A stretch of DNA of 64,000 nt from DYRB01 sp963709645 (lineage in GTDB: Bacteria > Pseudomonadota > Gammaproteobacteria > Chromatiales > Chromatiaceae), in assembly GCA_963709645.1 (NCBI GenBank), contig CAVPXP010000021.1:136271-200270 (forward strand). Reading direction: 5' to 3'. How positions within the stretch are numbered: position 1 is the stretch's first letter; each line of letters opens with the position of its first letter. This document shows, piece after piece, positions 19,051-28,074 of this stretch. A model generated the notes under the pieces. It was given only the letters and a program-made list of their open reading frames with translations. It ran no database searches and had not been told where the DNA came from. Both the position numbers and the translations under genes were made by a program.

Positions 19051-20114
19051 CTACTGCCAGGTGAGGAGTCGTGCGGCCTGTGCGCCGGTGATCACCCCGG
19101 TCATCTCGACGCCGATTTCGTGCTGAAAGCGGCGGATTGCCGCGCGTGTCTCGGGCCCGAACAGGCCATCGATCTCACCGGCATAGTAGCCAAGGCGGGC
19201 GAGCGCCTCCTGCACGCGCCGGCGTTCGCCCACGGTCATGGCGTCTTCGTCCGGTAATGCGGGGACTCCGCCGTCTTTCGGCGCAATCGGCGGCCTGCTT
19301 TCGGCAGCCTCGTCTCCGACTGGTTCGGGTTGGGTCGGGACGGCAGGGCAGAGGCGGGGGGCGGTTGCTCATCGGCCACGAGAGGGCTGCGACATCGACG
19401 GCATCCGCAAGGCGCCGATTCGCGCCGCAGGATGACCTCTAAGCTGTGCCTCGACGCCGGCCAGCAAGTGCCGGATTGGACTCCCGGAACGGCGAGTCCT
19501 GCCGCGAGCGCCACCGACAGCGCCGTTGGTCCTGTCGCTGGGAGGGACCCGGTCACCGCGATCAGACCCGCGCCCTGCGGGCGCGGGCACTGCGGTCAAG
19601 GTGTCCAGCGGCGGCGACGATCCGTCGGGCACCGTTACCAGGTCCAGTGCCACCAGACCGCGACTCGGTTTGCTGCGATCGAGCACGTCCAAGATGGCCT
19701 TGGCCAGGATGCCTTGGGTCATGACATCGGACGGTCGCCGGATGTTCGCCGAGACCGGCAGCAGGAAGGGGCGGTCGTTCATGCCGGCCGCGTAGCCGCA
19801 GATGTAGACGAACACGCTCGCATCTGGTGACGCCGTCCATCTCTGTGCTGAATTCACTGATCGCGGCCGCCAGGCCGCCGCTGGTGACATCCTGTCGCTC
19901 GATGACCTGGTAGCCCAGACCGCGCAGCGCATTGGCCACTTTCTGCGACGATTCCAGGCAGGCCGGCAAGGGCCGGAAATGCGGAATAGTTACCGTTACC
20001 GATCACCAGTCCGATGCGGGCCGGCTGTGCCAGGGCGGGAGCGGTGGTCAAGAGCAACAAGGTCCCGCGGACGCCTGCCCGCGCGAAGAAAGAGCCGCTG
20101 TTTCGCAAACCCAT
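19051..20114 (-). CDS. Caspase-fold protein with peptidoglycan-binding tail, active site replaced, frameshifted
   Basis: Start at 20114 (MGLRNSGSFFARAGV..., signal peptide with LLLLTTAPALAQ). The caspase (peptidase C14) fold begins RIGLVIGNGNYSAFPAL and continues, in other frames, as KVANALRGLGYQVIERQDV and VFVYICGYAAGMNDRPFLLP. Where active enzymes have GHG there is CGYA, and where they have the DACR-type Cys there is VALDLVTV, so both catalytic residues seem absent. A Pro/Glu-rich linker leads to a peptidoglycan-binding domain (LARLGYYAGEIDGLFGPETR, AIRRFQHEIG). At least three indels. A periplasmic non-enzymatic caspase fold bound to the wall is the inference. Confidence 0.65.
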
Positions 20115-20354
20115 GGCGTGACGCCTCCCGTGCGGCGAATTCCGGACGCATTGGGCGCCCAGCTGGTGAAAGCTACCTGGGGACTGCTGTTTGGGCAAGC
20201 GGACCGTCACCCTCGGGATGCACAGGGGCAGGCCGGTTGGTCTCGACCCGCAGGGAACTTGCACCTCAGGACTGGGATCGGCCGCCGGTAAGGGTCAGAG
20301 GCCGGCGGTCCCGATGGTCGCGTCTTGGAGTTCGCCCAGCGCGCGAATGACGCC

Positions 20355-21707
20355 CTATTGCTCGATGCCCGGCTTCTGGGCCAGCACCAGCCAGCCGACG
20401 ACGGGCTGCCCATGCTCGGAGCGCAAGACCACCTGATCCAAGTCACGGCGGGAGAGCCCCGCCTGCCCCAACATCGCCCCGAGGTAGGTCTTCGAATGGG
20501 TATACCTGCCGTGGTGCTGCAGTTGGTAGTCGGCCGTCTCACCCTCGGCGAGCGCCTCTACCGTGAAGCACAGGTGCCCGCCCGGTCTGAGCGCATGGGC
20601 GGCCGCGTCCAGGGCCTCGTCGAGCGCACCGAAGTAGACCAGGGTGTCCGCGGAGATGATCAGGTCATACCGATCGGCGTGTTGCTTCATATAGGCGGTC
20701 AGCTCGGCCCGATGCAGGGCGTCGTACTGGCCCCGGCCGCGGGCCTTGGCTAGCATCCCCTCTGACAGGTCGACGCCCGTCAAACGGCGGGCGAATGGCC
20801 TGATCAGGGGCGCGCACAGACCTGTGCCGCAGCCCCCATCGAGCACGTCCAAGTCTGCGGCGGCCGGACCGAGGCGCTCCGCGACGGCCTCGGTCACCAG
20901 GGTGGGGGCCCGGTAACCCAGCATGGCGAGTTTGGACTCGAAGCTATCGGAGAAGCGATCGAACACCAGTTGCACGTAGGCATCCGAGGCACGTGTCGGA
21001 ACGCCCTGGCCGGTGCAGGCGGCCAGATGGTGCAGGGCTTTCGGGTTGCCGGGCTCCTTTTCTAGCCATGCCTGGTATGCCTTGGCGGCCTCGTCGAAGC
21101 GCCGAAGCTTGCAAAGGATGGCACCGCGCATCTCGTGGGTGCGGATGTCGCGTGGCGCACGCTCCTGCGCCACCTTGGCCTGTCCGAGGGATTCCTCGAT
21201 ACGTCCGAGGCGGTAATACAGATCCGCAAGATTGTTGCGGGCGTCGGTAAAGTCCGGATCGAGGTCGAGAACGCGCAGGAGTGACCGTTCCGCCTCCTGG
21301 TACCGGCCCAGCCCCTTGCACAACACGGCGTAGTTGTTAAGCGCATCGGGACGATCTGGATCCAGGTCCAGGGCATGGCGATATTGCCTCTCCGCCTCCT
21401 CGAATCGCCCGTTGTCGAGCAACAGATTGCCCAGGTTGTTGCGAAACCCGGCATGGTCCGGTACCAGCTCGACCGAGTGCGACATGAGGCGAATCGCATC
21501 GGCTTCACAGCCCCGATTGTGCGCCAGGATACCCATGAAATGCAGTGCATCCGGATGGTTCGGCACTGCCTCCAAGACACGCGCATAGAGCTTGAAGGCA
21601 TCTTCATGGTGTCCGGCTAGGTGCAGATCCGTTGCGAGCTTCAAGGCGTCATCGACGGACAGGGTCTGGGCCTGGTCTGTCTCGTGGTGGTCTTTTTGGG
21701 GTTCCAT
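20355..21707 (-). CDS. TPR-containing SAM-dependent methyltransferase
   Basis: Intact, 450 residues. Residues about 17-225 are tandem TPR units (DALHFMGILAHNRGCEADAI, RFEEAERQYRHALDLDPDRP and others). The class I methyltransferase follows with SAM-binding VLDGGCGTG at 287-296, acidic GVDLSEGML, LIISADTLVYFG and GGHLCFTVEAL. It resembles TPR-fused methyltransferases of unknown substrate (protein or small molecule). A close paralogue lies at 26115-27208, so the VgrG island is bracketed by the pair. No signal peptide; cytoplasmic. Confidence 0.85.
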   Translation of the reverse strand: MEPQKDHHETDQAQTLSVDDALKLATDLHLAGHHEDAFKLYARVLEAVPNHPDALHFMGILAHNRGCEADAIRLMSHSVELVPDHAGFRNNLGNLLLDNGRFEEAERQYRHALDLDPDRPDALNNYAVLCKGLGRYQEAERSLLRVLDLDPDFTDARNNLADLYYRLGRIEESLGQAKVAQERAPRDIRTHEMRGAILCKLRRFDEAAKAYQAWLEKEPGNPKALHHLAACTGQGVPTRASDAYVQLVFDRFSDSFESKLAMLGYRAPTLVTEAVAERLGPAAADLDVLDGGCGTGLCAPLIRPFARRLTGVDLSEGMLAKARGRGQYDALHRAELTAYMKQHADRYDLIISADTLVYFGALDEALDAAAHALRPGGHLCFTVEALAEGETADYQLQHHGRYTHSKTYLGAMLGQAGLSRRDLDQVVLRSEHGQPVVGWLVLAQKPGIEQ

Positions 21708-21737
21708 GGTGGCAAAAACCTGAATAATGCAGACGTG

Positions 21738-21849
21738 CGGAAAATGGGCTCGGCGCTAAGCCGCTAAAATTGGAGTCCTCTACGAGTCGCGCCTCGGGAA
21801 GCGCGAGCTGATTCAAGCCGGGGATGGCTTCAATCAGTATCTCCTCAGG
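21738..21849 (+). repeat. Dispersed MITE-like repeat, copy 3 (left-truncated)
   Basis: Matches the right two thirds of the element at 10601-10758: GGCGCTAAGCCG, ACGAGTCGCGCCTCGGGA, GAGCTGATTCAAGCC and ATCAGTATCTCC. The left terminal repeat is missing. Its right end coincides with the end of the small minus-strand gene at 21845. Confidence 0.7.
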
Positions 21850-22030
21850 AGTCCGCGGCCGTCCCGGTACTGCCGGATTCCATCGGCGCAGCGTCTTTCG
21901 GCTTGGCGGTTGCTTGCTGCGCGGGGCCCGACGTCTTTCTTTGCGGCGGACGGGGCTCGACGATGGCGTCGCAGGGCGTTTGTGCCCCGGCCCCGGCGCT
22001 GGGTGGAGTGGGATTGCGCCCGGCGGTCAC
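21845..22030 (-). CDS. Small Pro/Ala-rich coupled frame, possibly truncated
   Basis: A GTG at 22030 overlaps the TGA of the upstream gene (GTGA), a layout typical of translational coupling. 61 residues rich in Pro, Ala and Gln (NPTPPSAGAGAQTPCDAI, PRPPQRKTSGPAQQAT), no recognised domain. The stop codon lies at the edge of repeat copy 3, so the element may have cut a longer gene. Could equally be noncoding. Confidence 0.35.
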   Translation of the reverse strand: MTAGRNPTPPSAGAGAQTPCDAIVEPRPPQRKTSGPAQQATAKPKDAAPMESGSTGTAADS

Positions 22031-22803
22031 GCTTGTCCCCCCTTGTCAAAATTGGCCAACGCGTGCTCCAGCCAGGTCAGCGCCTTCGCTTCCAATCGCT
22101 TCGCCCTGGCGTTGGCTTCCGTAACTGTCTTGTCTTTCAAGGTTTGGGCGATCCACGGATAGAGGGGGTCAGAGCCGCAGCCGTGGCCCATCGTAAACAT
22201 CAGAAGGATGACCAGCGCCATCCCGCGCGGCGTCGAGAAACGCTGCATCCGCGCGCCATCCATCCCCTTGCCAATGAGAGCCGAGACAGCCTGGTCGCCG
22301 ACATAGGCGGCCTTTTCCGGGTAGACCAGCGCGATCTCGCGCAGCATGGCGGCAGCGAAGTCCTCGATAGGAAGCCTGAGGGGTTGCTTGGCCAGGACCA
22401 GGATGTTTCTGAATGCGTTGAGGGTATAGGCGTCGTTGGGGCCAGCAACGCTTTCTCTGTAGTCCATGCTCTTTCGATAAAGGCTCTCGGCACGGGCCAT
22501 TTGGTGGCCGGAGTCTCGATCACCCAAGATTTGGGCGGCCCAGGGATATTGTGGGTCAGTGTCGAAATGGCTGCCGAACAGGAGCATCAGCTCGAGATAG
22601 AGCCGGACGGGACCACGGTAGTTGAACCCATAGCTCGCCGCGCGCCCGATGCCGAGTCGGGCTGCCTTGCGCAACTGTCCTTCTCCGACCGCCTGGAAAA
22701 GCGGAGGGGAAAATGCGGCAAGGTGCCTGACCATGTCGGCTTCGAACGAGCCCAGGGCGGCAGCGCGGAAGACCTCCATCTGCTCTGGACGCATTACCAG
22801 CAT
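22027..22803 (-). CDS. VgrG-island conserved protein (MRPEQM...HL type)
   Basis: 258 residues, probably starting at MLVMRPEQMEVF. The N-terminus MRPEQMEVFRAAALGSFEAD, followed by MVRHLAAFSP, is the start of a family I associate with VgrG/PAAR gene groups (pattern EQM..F...F...M..HL...FP). The remainder is helical with possible membrane-near segments (MALVILLMFTMGHGCG). Lies directly after the DUF4280 tip gene and may be a cytoplasmic partner or adaptor of a T6SS effector. No enzymatic motif is visible. Confidence 0.6.
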   Translation of the reverse strand: MLVMRPEQMEVFRAAALGSFEADMVRHLAAFSPPLFQAVGEGQLRKAARLGIGRAASYGFNYRGPVRLYLELMLLFGSHFDTDPQYPWAAQILGDRDSGHQMARAESLYRKSMDYRESVAGPNDAYTLNAFRNILVLAKQPLRLPIEDFAAAMLREIALVYPEKAAYVGDQAVSALIGKGMDGARMQRFSTPRGMALVILLMFTMGHGCGSDPLYPWIAQTLKDKTVTEANARAKRLEAKALTWLEHALANFDKGGQA

Positions 22804-22900
22804 GCCAGGGGCCTCACTCTAGGCACTGTACTGGCGATGGGAAGGCGGGCTGGGCTTGCCCCATGCCCCCAGGGGAGACCGCGAATGAGACCCTTACATC

Positions 22901-23290
22901 TCACGGGATTTGCTCCGTTACCTGGCCGGGGTAGGCCACGGATATCACCCCTGCCCAAGTGCACATCAGCTTGCAGGTGTTGTCCAGGGCCGGCATGTTC
23001 CCGAGCAATACGGTCGGCGCGCCAGGTACCCAGGGTGCGGGGGTTACCGGTATACAGGGCATCGGCGTCAATACACCCATTGCGGCGGTGGTGGCTGCGG
23101 CTACGGTGGGGTTGGCGATACTGGTGCACATACCGAAAGGCATGATGTTCACCATCGGCTTGTTGTCCATGATGTTTGCGGCTGGCATAAAACCGGTCAT
23201 CATCCTGTTGACCGGCAACACGACCAGGGTGCTGGGCGCAACGCCGAAGGTGCATTGCAGCAAGGCTCCAGAGCAAACGTGCATCGGCAT
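22901..23290 (-). CDS. DUF4280 PAAR-like T6SS spike tip
   Basis: 129 residues. The conserved DUF4280 pattern is complete: CSGALLQCTFG, LPVNRMM, NIMPFGMCTSIANPTV, GVLTPMPCIPVTPAPW and GNMPALDNTC...CTWAGVISV, with the spaced Cys and Met residues of PAAR-like proteins. Such proteins sharpen the VgrG spike and carry effectors. The gene starts 15 nt after the DUF4123 gene ends, in the same operon as vgrG. No effector extension is fused to it, so any effector must be separate. Confidence 0.88.
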   Translation of the reverse strand: MPMHVCSGALLQCTFGVAPSTLVVLPVNRMMTGFMPAANIMDNKPMVNIMPFGMCTSIANPTVAAATTAAMGVLTPMPCIPVTPAPWVPGAPTVLLGNMPALDNTCKLMCTWAGVISVAYPGQVTEQIP

Positions 23291-23305
23291 CTTGGTCTCC
23301 TCCTC

Positions 23306-23935
23306 CTAAGCCGAAGGCGCGGGCTGAGACAGGTTCAGGGGTTGTTGGCCGAGCCCATCTCCACCAATGGTGAAGCGCAGCAGGGTTTCGGGGTCTTCTC
23401 CCTCCGCATAGTAGGCGGTGACTGGCCCAAACAGCGTACTCAGTTCCTCGCCGTTACAGGTCGGCAAGTAGAGGCGCAGCACACGCGGGTCGTAGTAGCG
23501 AAAATACAGTGGCTTTCCATCCGGGTCCCAGACGGTAAGGAATTTCCGAAAATGCATCCGAAGGGTGCGGAAATCCGCCCCGGAAGCGCCGAGGATGCCC
23601 CAGTGGCTCCCCAATCCCTGCGTCAGAAATAGCCCGGCGAATGCTGATTGGGCCTGGAATTGGGCCAGATAGGGGGCGGTCTGGGCGAGCTCCGGATCGA
23701 GCTCTCCAGGCAGCAGGCAGACGTTCGTCACCCGGTGCTCCGAAAGAAGGGCCGGTAGATCGGGAGTCGAGGCGCCGTCGAGCACGCCGAAGAACTCTTG
23801 ACCTGGGTCGGTCAAGCTGCGTTGGAACGTCTGCAATTGGGTCTGGTCGATCACCGTCCGGCTCCATTGGGTTGGGTCGAGGCGGGTTTTCAGAGTCGGT
23901 CTTGCACCCGCTAGGCGCGCCGTGCCACCTGTCAT
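23306..23935 (-). CDS. DUF4123 T6SS effector adaptor
   Basis: Start at 23935 (MTGGTARL) sits in an ATGA overlap with the vgrG stop. 210 residues; typical DUF4123 features are FFGVLDGAST near the N-terminus, WGILGASGADFRTLRMHFRK in the middle and YFRYYDPRVLRLYLPTC near the end. DUF4123 (Tap/TEC) proteins are chaperones that load effectors on VgrG. The downstream DUF4280 and HL-type genes complete a standard loading module. Product is intact. Confidence 0.85.
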   Translation of the reverse strand: MTGGTARLAGARPTLKTRLDPTQWSRTVIDQTQLQTFQRSLTDPGQEFFGVLDGASTPDLPALLSEHRVTNVCLLPGELDPELAQTAPYLAQFQAQSAFAGLFLTQGLGSHWGILGASGADFRTLRMHFRKFLTVWDPDGKPLYFRYYDPRVLRLYLPTCNGEELSTLFGPVTAYYAEGEDPETLLRFTIGGDGLGQQPLNLSQPAPSA

Positions 23936-26020
23936 TTCTCGCAAAACGGGGTCCCGCTCTGGGAAGCGGCTGTCAGAGTCTGTGCTTGGGAGTGGGTGGC
24001 GGCCTTGACCTCCTGCCGCGCCGCCACTTTCTTGGCTGGCGGGGGCGTGCGTGCCTGGACGTCGGAGACCTTCCCAGCCTCGGCCTTGTCGGCCTCCTTG
24101 GGCGACGTGGGGGCATCCGGGGAGCAACCCGACCCAGAGCCGGCCGCCCCACCGCTATTGATGAGCACCGGTGTCCCAGAGATGGTGACGCCCGCCGGAC
24201 CCACCACGATGAATCCGCCGCCGGCCTTTAGGGTGATGCTCATCCCCGCCTCGATGATCACGTTCATGCCGGCTTTCAGGTGGATCTCCATGCCCGCATC
24301 CAGGCCGCACTTCATGCCAACCTTCTGCTGGAGGTCCATATCGGCCTTCAGCGAGACGGTGCCCGACACCTTTTCATTCTGGTCGCCCTTCACGGTCAGG
24401 TGCTTGTCGCCACCCACCTCTTCGAGCTGATTCGATTTGACGATGAGGTGACGATCCTTGCCGATCCATTCGACCGCGTCTTCCTTGACCCGTACGTCCT
24501 GATTCTTCTCGGCGTGGACGAACAGCTGCTCAGAGCCCTTCTTGTCTTCGAAGCGAATTTCGTTGAAGCCGCCGCCACCCTTGCTGGAGCAGGTCTTGAG
24601 GGCCGACTTGGTCGCTTCCCCAGGCAGGGTGTAGGGGGGCAAGCAGTCCTCGTTGTAGACGCGGCCGGTGATGATTGGCTGATCGGGGTCGCCTTCCAGG
24701 AAATCGACGATGACCTCCTGGCCGATGCGGGGGATCATCATCCCGCCCCAACCTTTCCCGGCCCAGACTTGTGCGACCCTGACCCAACAGGAGCTCGTCT
24801 CGTCCGCCTTGCCATATCGGTCCCAGTGAAATTGGATCTTGACCCGCCCGTACTTGTCGGTCCAGATCTCCTCGCCTGACTTGCCGACGACGATGGCGGT
24901 CTGGGGACCCTGGACGACCGGCTTGGTAGTGAGGCTCGGCGGCCGGTAGGGGACCTGAGCGTCGATGGCGCTCAGGGTGCACGCGAAAGACCGGTCCCTC
25001 TTGGACAGAGGCGGCAGAGTCGAACTCGGGCGTTTGAAGTGTATAACCTGCGGCGACGATGAGGTACTCGCGGTTCTGGTCCTCACGCTGGTATCCGGTG
25101 AGGGTGAAAAGGGCGCCACAGGCCAGGCCGCGGGCATTGCCTGCCGCTCGGGCAATCTCATGGCTCGCCTGCTTCTCCTCTAAGCGAACTCGTGCGTAAC
25201 TGTCTCCAGCGTCGGGCTCGGTATAGTCTCCCTGGAAGTCAAAGACTTCCATCTCGGCCAGCGCATGTCCCTTAGGGGCGCTGCGGCGGGCGAGCAGGTT
25301 CTTTCGCGGCGCGGTGAAGTCGTAGGCGTTGTGGGCATAGGCCCCCGGGCGCACCTCCACGTCCAGAGTCCAGTCGTCGATGTGGTCGATGTCGCGCAGG
25401 GTCGATGCGCCTTGGGGGAAATACGGAACGCTCTCGTAGCCTGGGACCGGTGAGTGGGCGCTGTAGCTGTCTGCGAGAACCAGGGTGTGCTTTCCATCCT
25501 CGTGCTCGAAGAAGTAGTAGATGCCCTCACGTTCAAGCAGGCGGCTAACGAAGCTGAGGTCGGTCTCCCGGTACTGCACGCAGTAGGTTCGATTCTGGTA
25601 GCTGCCGGACAGCCGATCGTCGAAGTCGGTGAAGCCGTGCTCGCGAAAGATCTCCTTGACGATGTCCGGGACCTTCTTGTCCTGGTAGGTCCGGCAGTCG
25701 GCGGTGCGCGACAGGAACCAGAGCCAGGGCACCAGTGTGGCCCGATACACGGCGAAGGACCCATCAAAGCCGATGTGGGAGAAGCGGCTGACGTAGCCGT
25801 TGAAGAAGCGGCGCCCCCCCTCGGGCAACTGCAGCGCGGCGGTGGCCGGCGTGCCGAGCAGATCGTCCGCGCGTACATCGATACGCTCGCTGAGGAGCGT
25901 CAGCTCGTACTCGAAGGGCACGCTGAGGCGCTCCGTGGCCGTCATGCTGCGCAGCAACAGGACGTCCTCTCCGAGGACCGTGTTGACCGAAATCGGCCGA
26001 TTGCGTTGGGTCAGCGCCAT
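23932..26020 (-). CDS. vgrG: VgrG spike protein, one frameshift near 24995
   Basis: The N-terminal frame (26020 down) encodes the gp27/phage-tail-like part: VNTVLGEDVLLLRSMTATER, FNGYVSRFSHIG, RETDLSFVSRLLEREGIYYF. The C-terminal frame encodes the gp5 OB-fold and beta-helix: KYGRVKIQFHWDRYGK, SCWVRVAQVWAGKGWGGMMI, PRIGQEVIVDFLEGDPDQPI, then needle repeats (GDKHLTVKGDQNEKV, LKADMDLQQKVG). One missing base near 24995 separates them; repaired, about 700 residues. The last 70 residues are a Pro/Ala/Lys-rich tail without an enzymatic domain. It heads an operon with adaptor and tip genes. Confidence 0.9.
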
Positions 26021-26114
26021 AGGTGTGCCTGGTTGGGGACTCGGCTCAGTATAGACGAGGCCGCTTCGGGGGACGTCGATTCAGGCGATCCCCGGTCGGC
26101 CCGATTGATCGCGC

Positions 26115-27208
26115 TCAGACCTTTGCCGCGGTCACGACAAACCCGGATACCGGCACACCGTTTTCGCTGCGCAGCGCCGCCCGATCGAGCCGGCGGGTCG
26201 AGAGGCCTGCGGCGTCCAGGGTCTTGCGCAGGTAATCCGCGCCGTGCCGGTAGCGGCCCGAACCGGCTAACTCGAAGCCCCGGTCCGGATCGTCGGTCAG
26301 AACCTCCAGCGTAAAGACGAGCAACCCGCCTAAACGCAAGGCGCCGGCTGCCGCGATCAGCACCCTATCGAGTCTTCCGAAATAGACGAGGGTATCGATG
26401 GACGCGATCAGGTCGTAGTCAGAAGGCGCCTGCTCAAGGTACGCGCTGATCTCCCCGATCTCCAAGCGGTCGTAGAGACCGCACACCTTGGCCCTGTCGA
26501 TCATACCGGCGGAGAGGTCGACGCCGTCCAGGCGACGGGCATATGGGCGCAGGTGGGGCGCGGCAAGCCCTGTTCCACACCCGGCATCGAGTACGACAAG
26601 ATCGCCGGCACCGACGCCAACTTCTGCCGTCAATGCCGCGCCCACCAGTTCCGGTGCCCTGTATCCGAGGCCCTCCAAACGCCGGTCAAAACCGTCGGCG
26701 GCGGCGTTGAAAGTCTCGGCCACATAGGCGTCGGACGCACGTTCCGGTACCTCGGTGCCGGTACAGGCGGCGAGCAGGTGTGCAACCACCGGGTTGCCCG
26801 GTTCCAGGTCGAGCCAGGCCCTCAGCGCGACGCTGGCTTCCGCCTGTCGGCCCGCCCGCTGCAGGGCCTGGGCAAGATTCTTCTGAGCGTTAACCTCGCG
26901 GGGGCTCAGCGCGACCGCGCTTCGGTAGGCGTCGATGGCGGCATCCAACTGCAGGTTTCGCTCGAGGGCTATGCCCAGGTTGTAGTGGGCCATGGCGTTG
27001 TCGGAATCGACTGCGATTGCAGCGCGGTAGGCGGCGATCGCCCCGGGTATGTCCCCCAGATCCTGCAACACGTTTCCGAGATTGTTCTGAATGACAGCGT
27101 GGCCGGGCAGTAGCTCGGTGGCGCGGCGAATCAGCGTCAGGGCCTCGTCATTGCGGCCCCGTTGGTGCATCAGCACGCCGAGAAAGTGCAACGCATCCCC
27201 CTGATCGG
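26115..27208 (-). CDS. TPR-methyltransferase paralogue, N-terminus lost at the contig join
   Basis: Paralogue of the gene at 20355-21707: TPR units (DALHFLGVLMHQRG, NAQKNLAQALQRAGRQAEAS) then a methyltransferase with VLDAGCGTGLAAP, GVDLSAGMI and SIDTLVYFG. Alignment with the paralogue shows about 50 N-terminal residues should precede DALHF. Instead the frame runs into AT-rich DNA at about 27208; an open frame continues there to a start at 27308 but its residues (NSISSKTRLPNYNSDMF) are read from the other genome. The gene is therefore truncated, not fused. Confidence 0.8.
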
Positions 27209-27214
27209 GCTGAT
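27205..27214. other. Join between bacterial and archaeal-type DNA
   Basis: Base composition, codon use and gene type change within about 10 bp. The minus-strand TPR-methyltransferase loses its N-terminus and the minus-strand membrane protein at 27212-27941 loses its C-terminus at the same point. CTGAT occurs on both sides (27201 and 27210), a possible microhomology. No transposase, integrase, tRNA or repeat marks the site. Confidence 0.9.
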
Positions 27215-27941
27215 GAAATGAATTATCAGTAAACATATCGGAATTATAATTCGGTAATCTGGTTTTCGAACTAATTGAATTCCCAAAGCTCCAAAGAAAG
27301 TTCCCCACGCAAGAAATGCGAGATCATTTCCAAAAAATATTGTAAAAATATCTGCGTCCTGCTTGAAAAACCATAAGATAACTGAACTCGAAGACCAAAT
27401 CAATCCAATAATCAAGCGAAAATCTTGTTTTTTAAATTTCGTATTACGAAGTATTACTGAAATGATTGTTATAACTACCCAAATGGATAAAATAATAATA
27501 TCGTTTACTTCATATGATGAATAAATCGCTGAAAATCACCTGTCCAATCCAAAAAAATACACACACACGGTTTATAACAGAAATCCAGGCATATAGAACC
27601 CCTTTTTTTACTAATTTGTTACGAAAAGAAATCGATAGTGATAATCCTAAAATAAACATGAAGACTTGAGAACCCAAATCGATTAATGTGATCATTCGGG
27701 GGTAGAAATCTACATACTTATATCCAAAATTCAGCCATGTAGGACCTATTGGATACTCTAAGGCTCGAATATCCGCTGAAAATACCCATGTCAAACTCGC
27801 AATAAAATAAAAAAACATGATCACTCCTCGTAATAGATCAAGCCATCTATATCTTGGTTGGTGATTTAACTCAAAATTTTGATCAGCATGTGGCGAAATA
27901 GTATTTTTTCTTTCCACAAATTCATTGGAGGTGTTTTCCAA
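27212..27941 (-). CDS. Multi-TM acyltransferase-like protein (DUF5009/HGSNAT-like), truncated
   Basis: N-terminal part (MENTSNEFVERK..., PRYRWLDLLRGVIMFFYFIASL) has the R-x-x-x-LD-x-LRG-type beginning of heparan-glucosaminide N-acetyltransferase-like membrane proteins, with TM segments such as IDLGSQVFMFILGLSLSI. After about 27515 the frame changes and TM segments continue (LRLIIGLIWSSSSVIL-like region, NDLAFLAWGTFFGALGIQL). The C-terminus is cut by the join at 27212. Start codon is TTG at 27941 or a nearby ATA-preceded site; uncertain. Function of the family in archaea is not known. Confidence 0.55.
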
Positions 27942-28074
27942 TATGATTTCCTACTCTTTCCTTAATATACTCTAACGCATATCTCATTTATTCGGGTCCT
28001 ATTTAAATTTGGATTCTCTTTATACTTAATCTCATCTAGAAAATGTTATTTTCTATTCACAACATGATAGAATA

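Noticed and set aside
27209..27308. Extended N-terminus (MGNFLWSFGNS...) of the methyltransferase
   Set aside because: These residues come from AT-rich DNA beyond the join and do not match the paralogue; the open frame is fortuitous.
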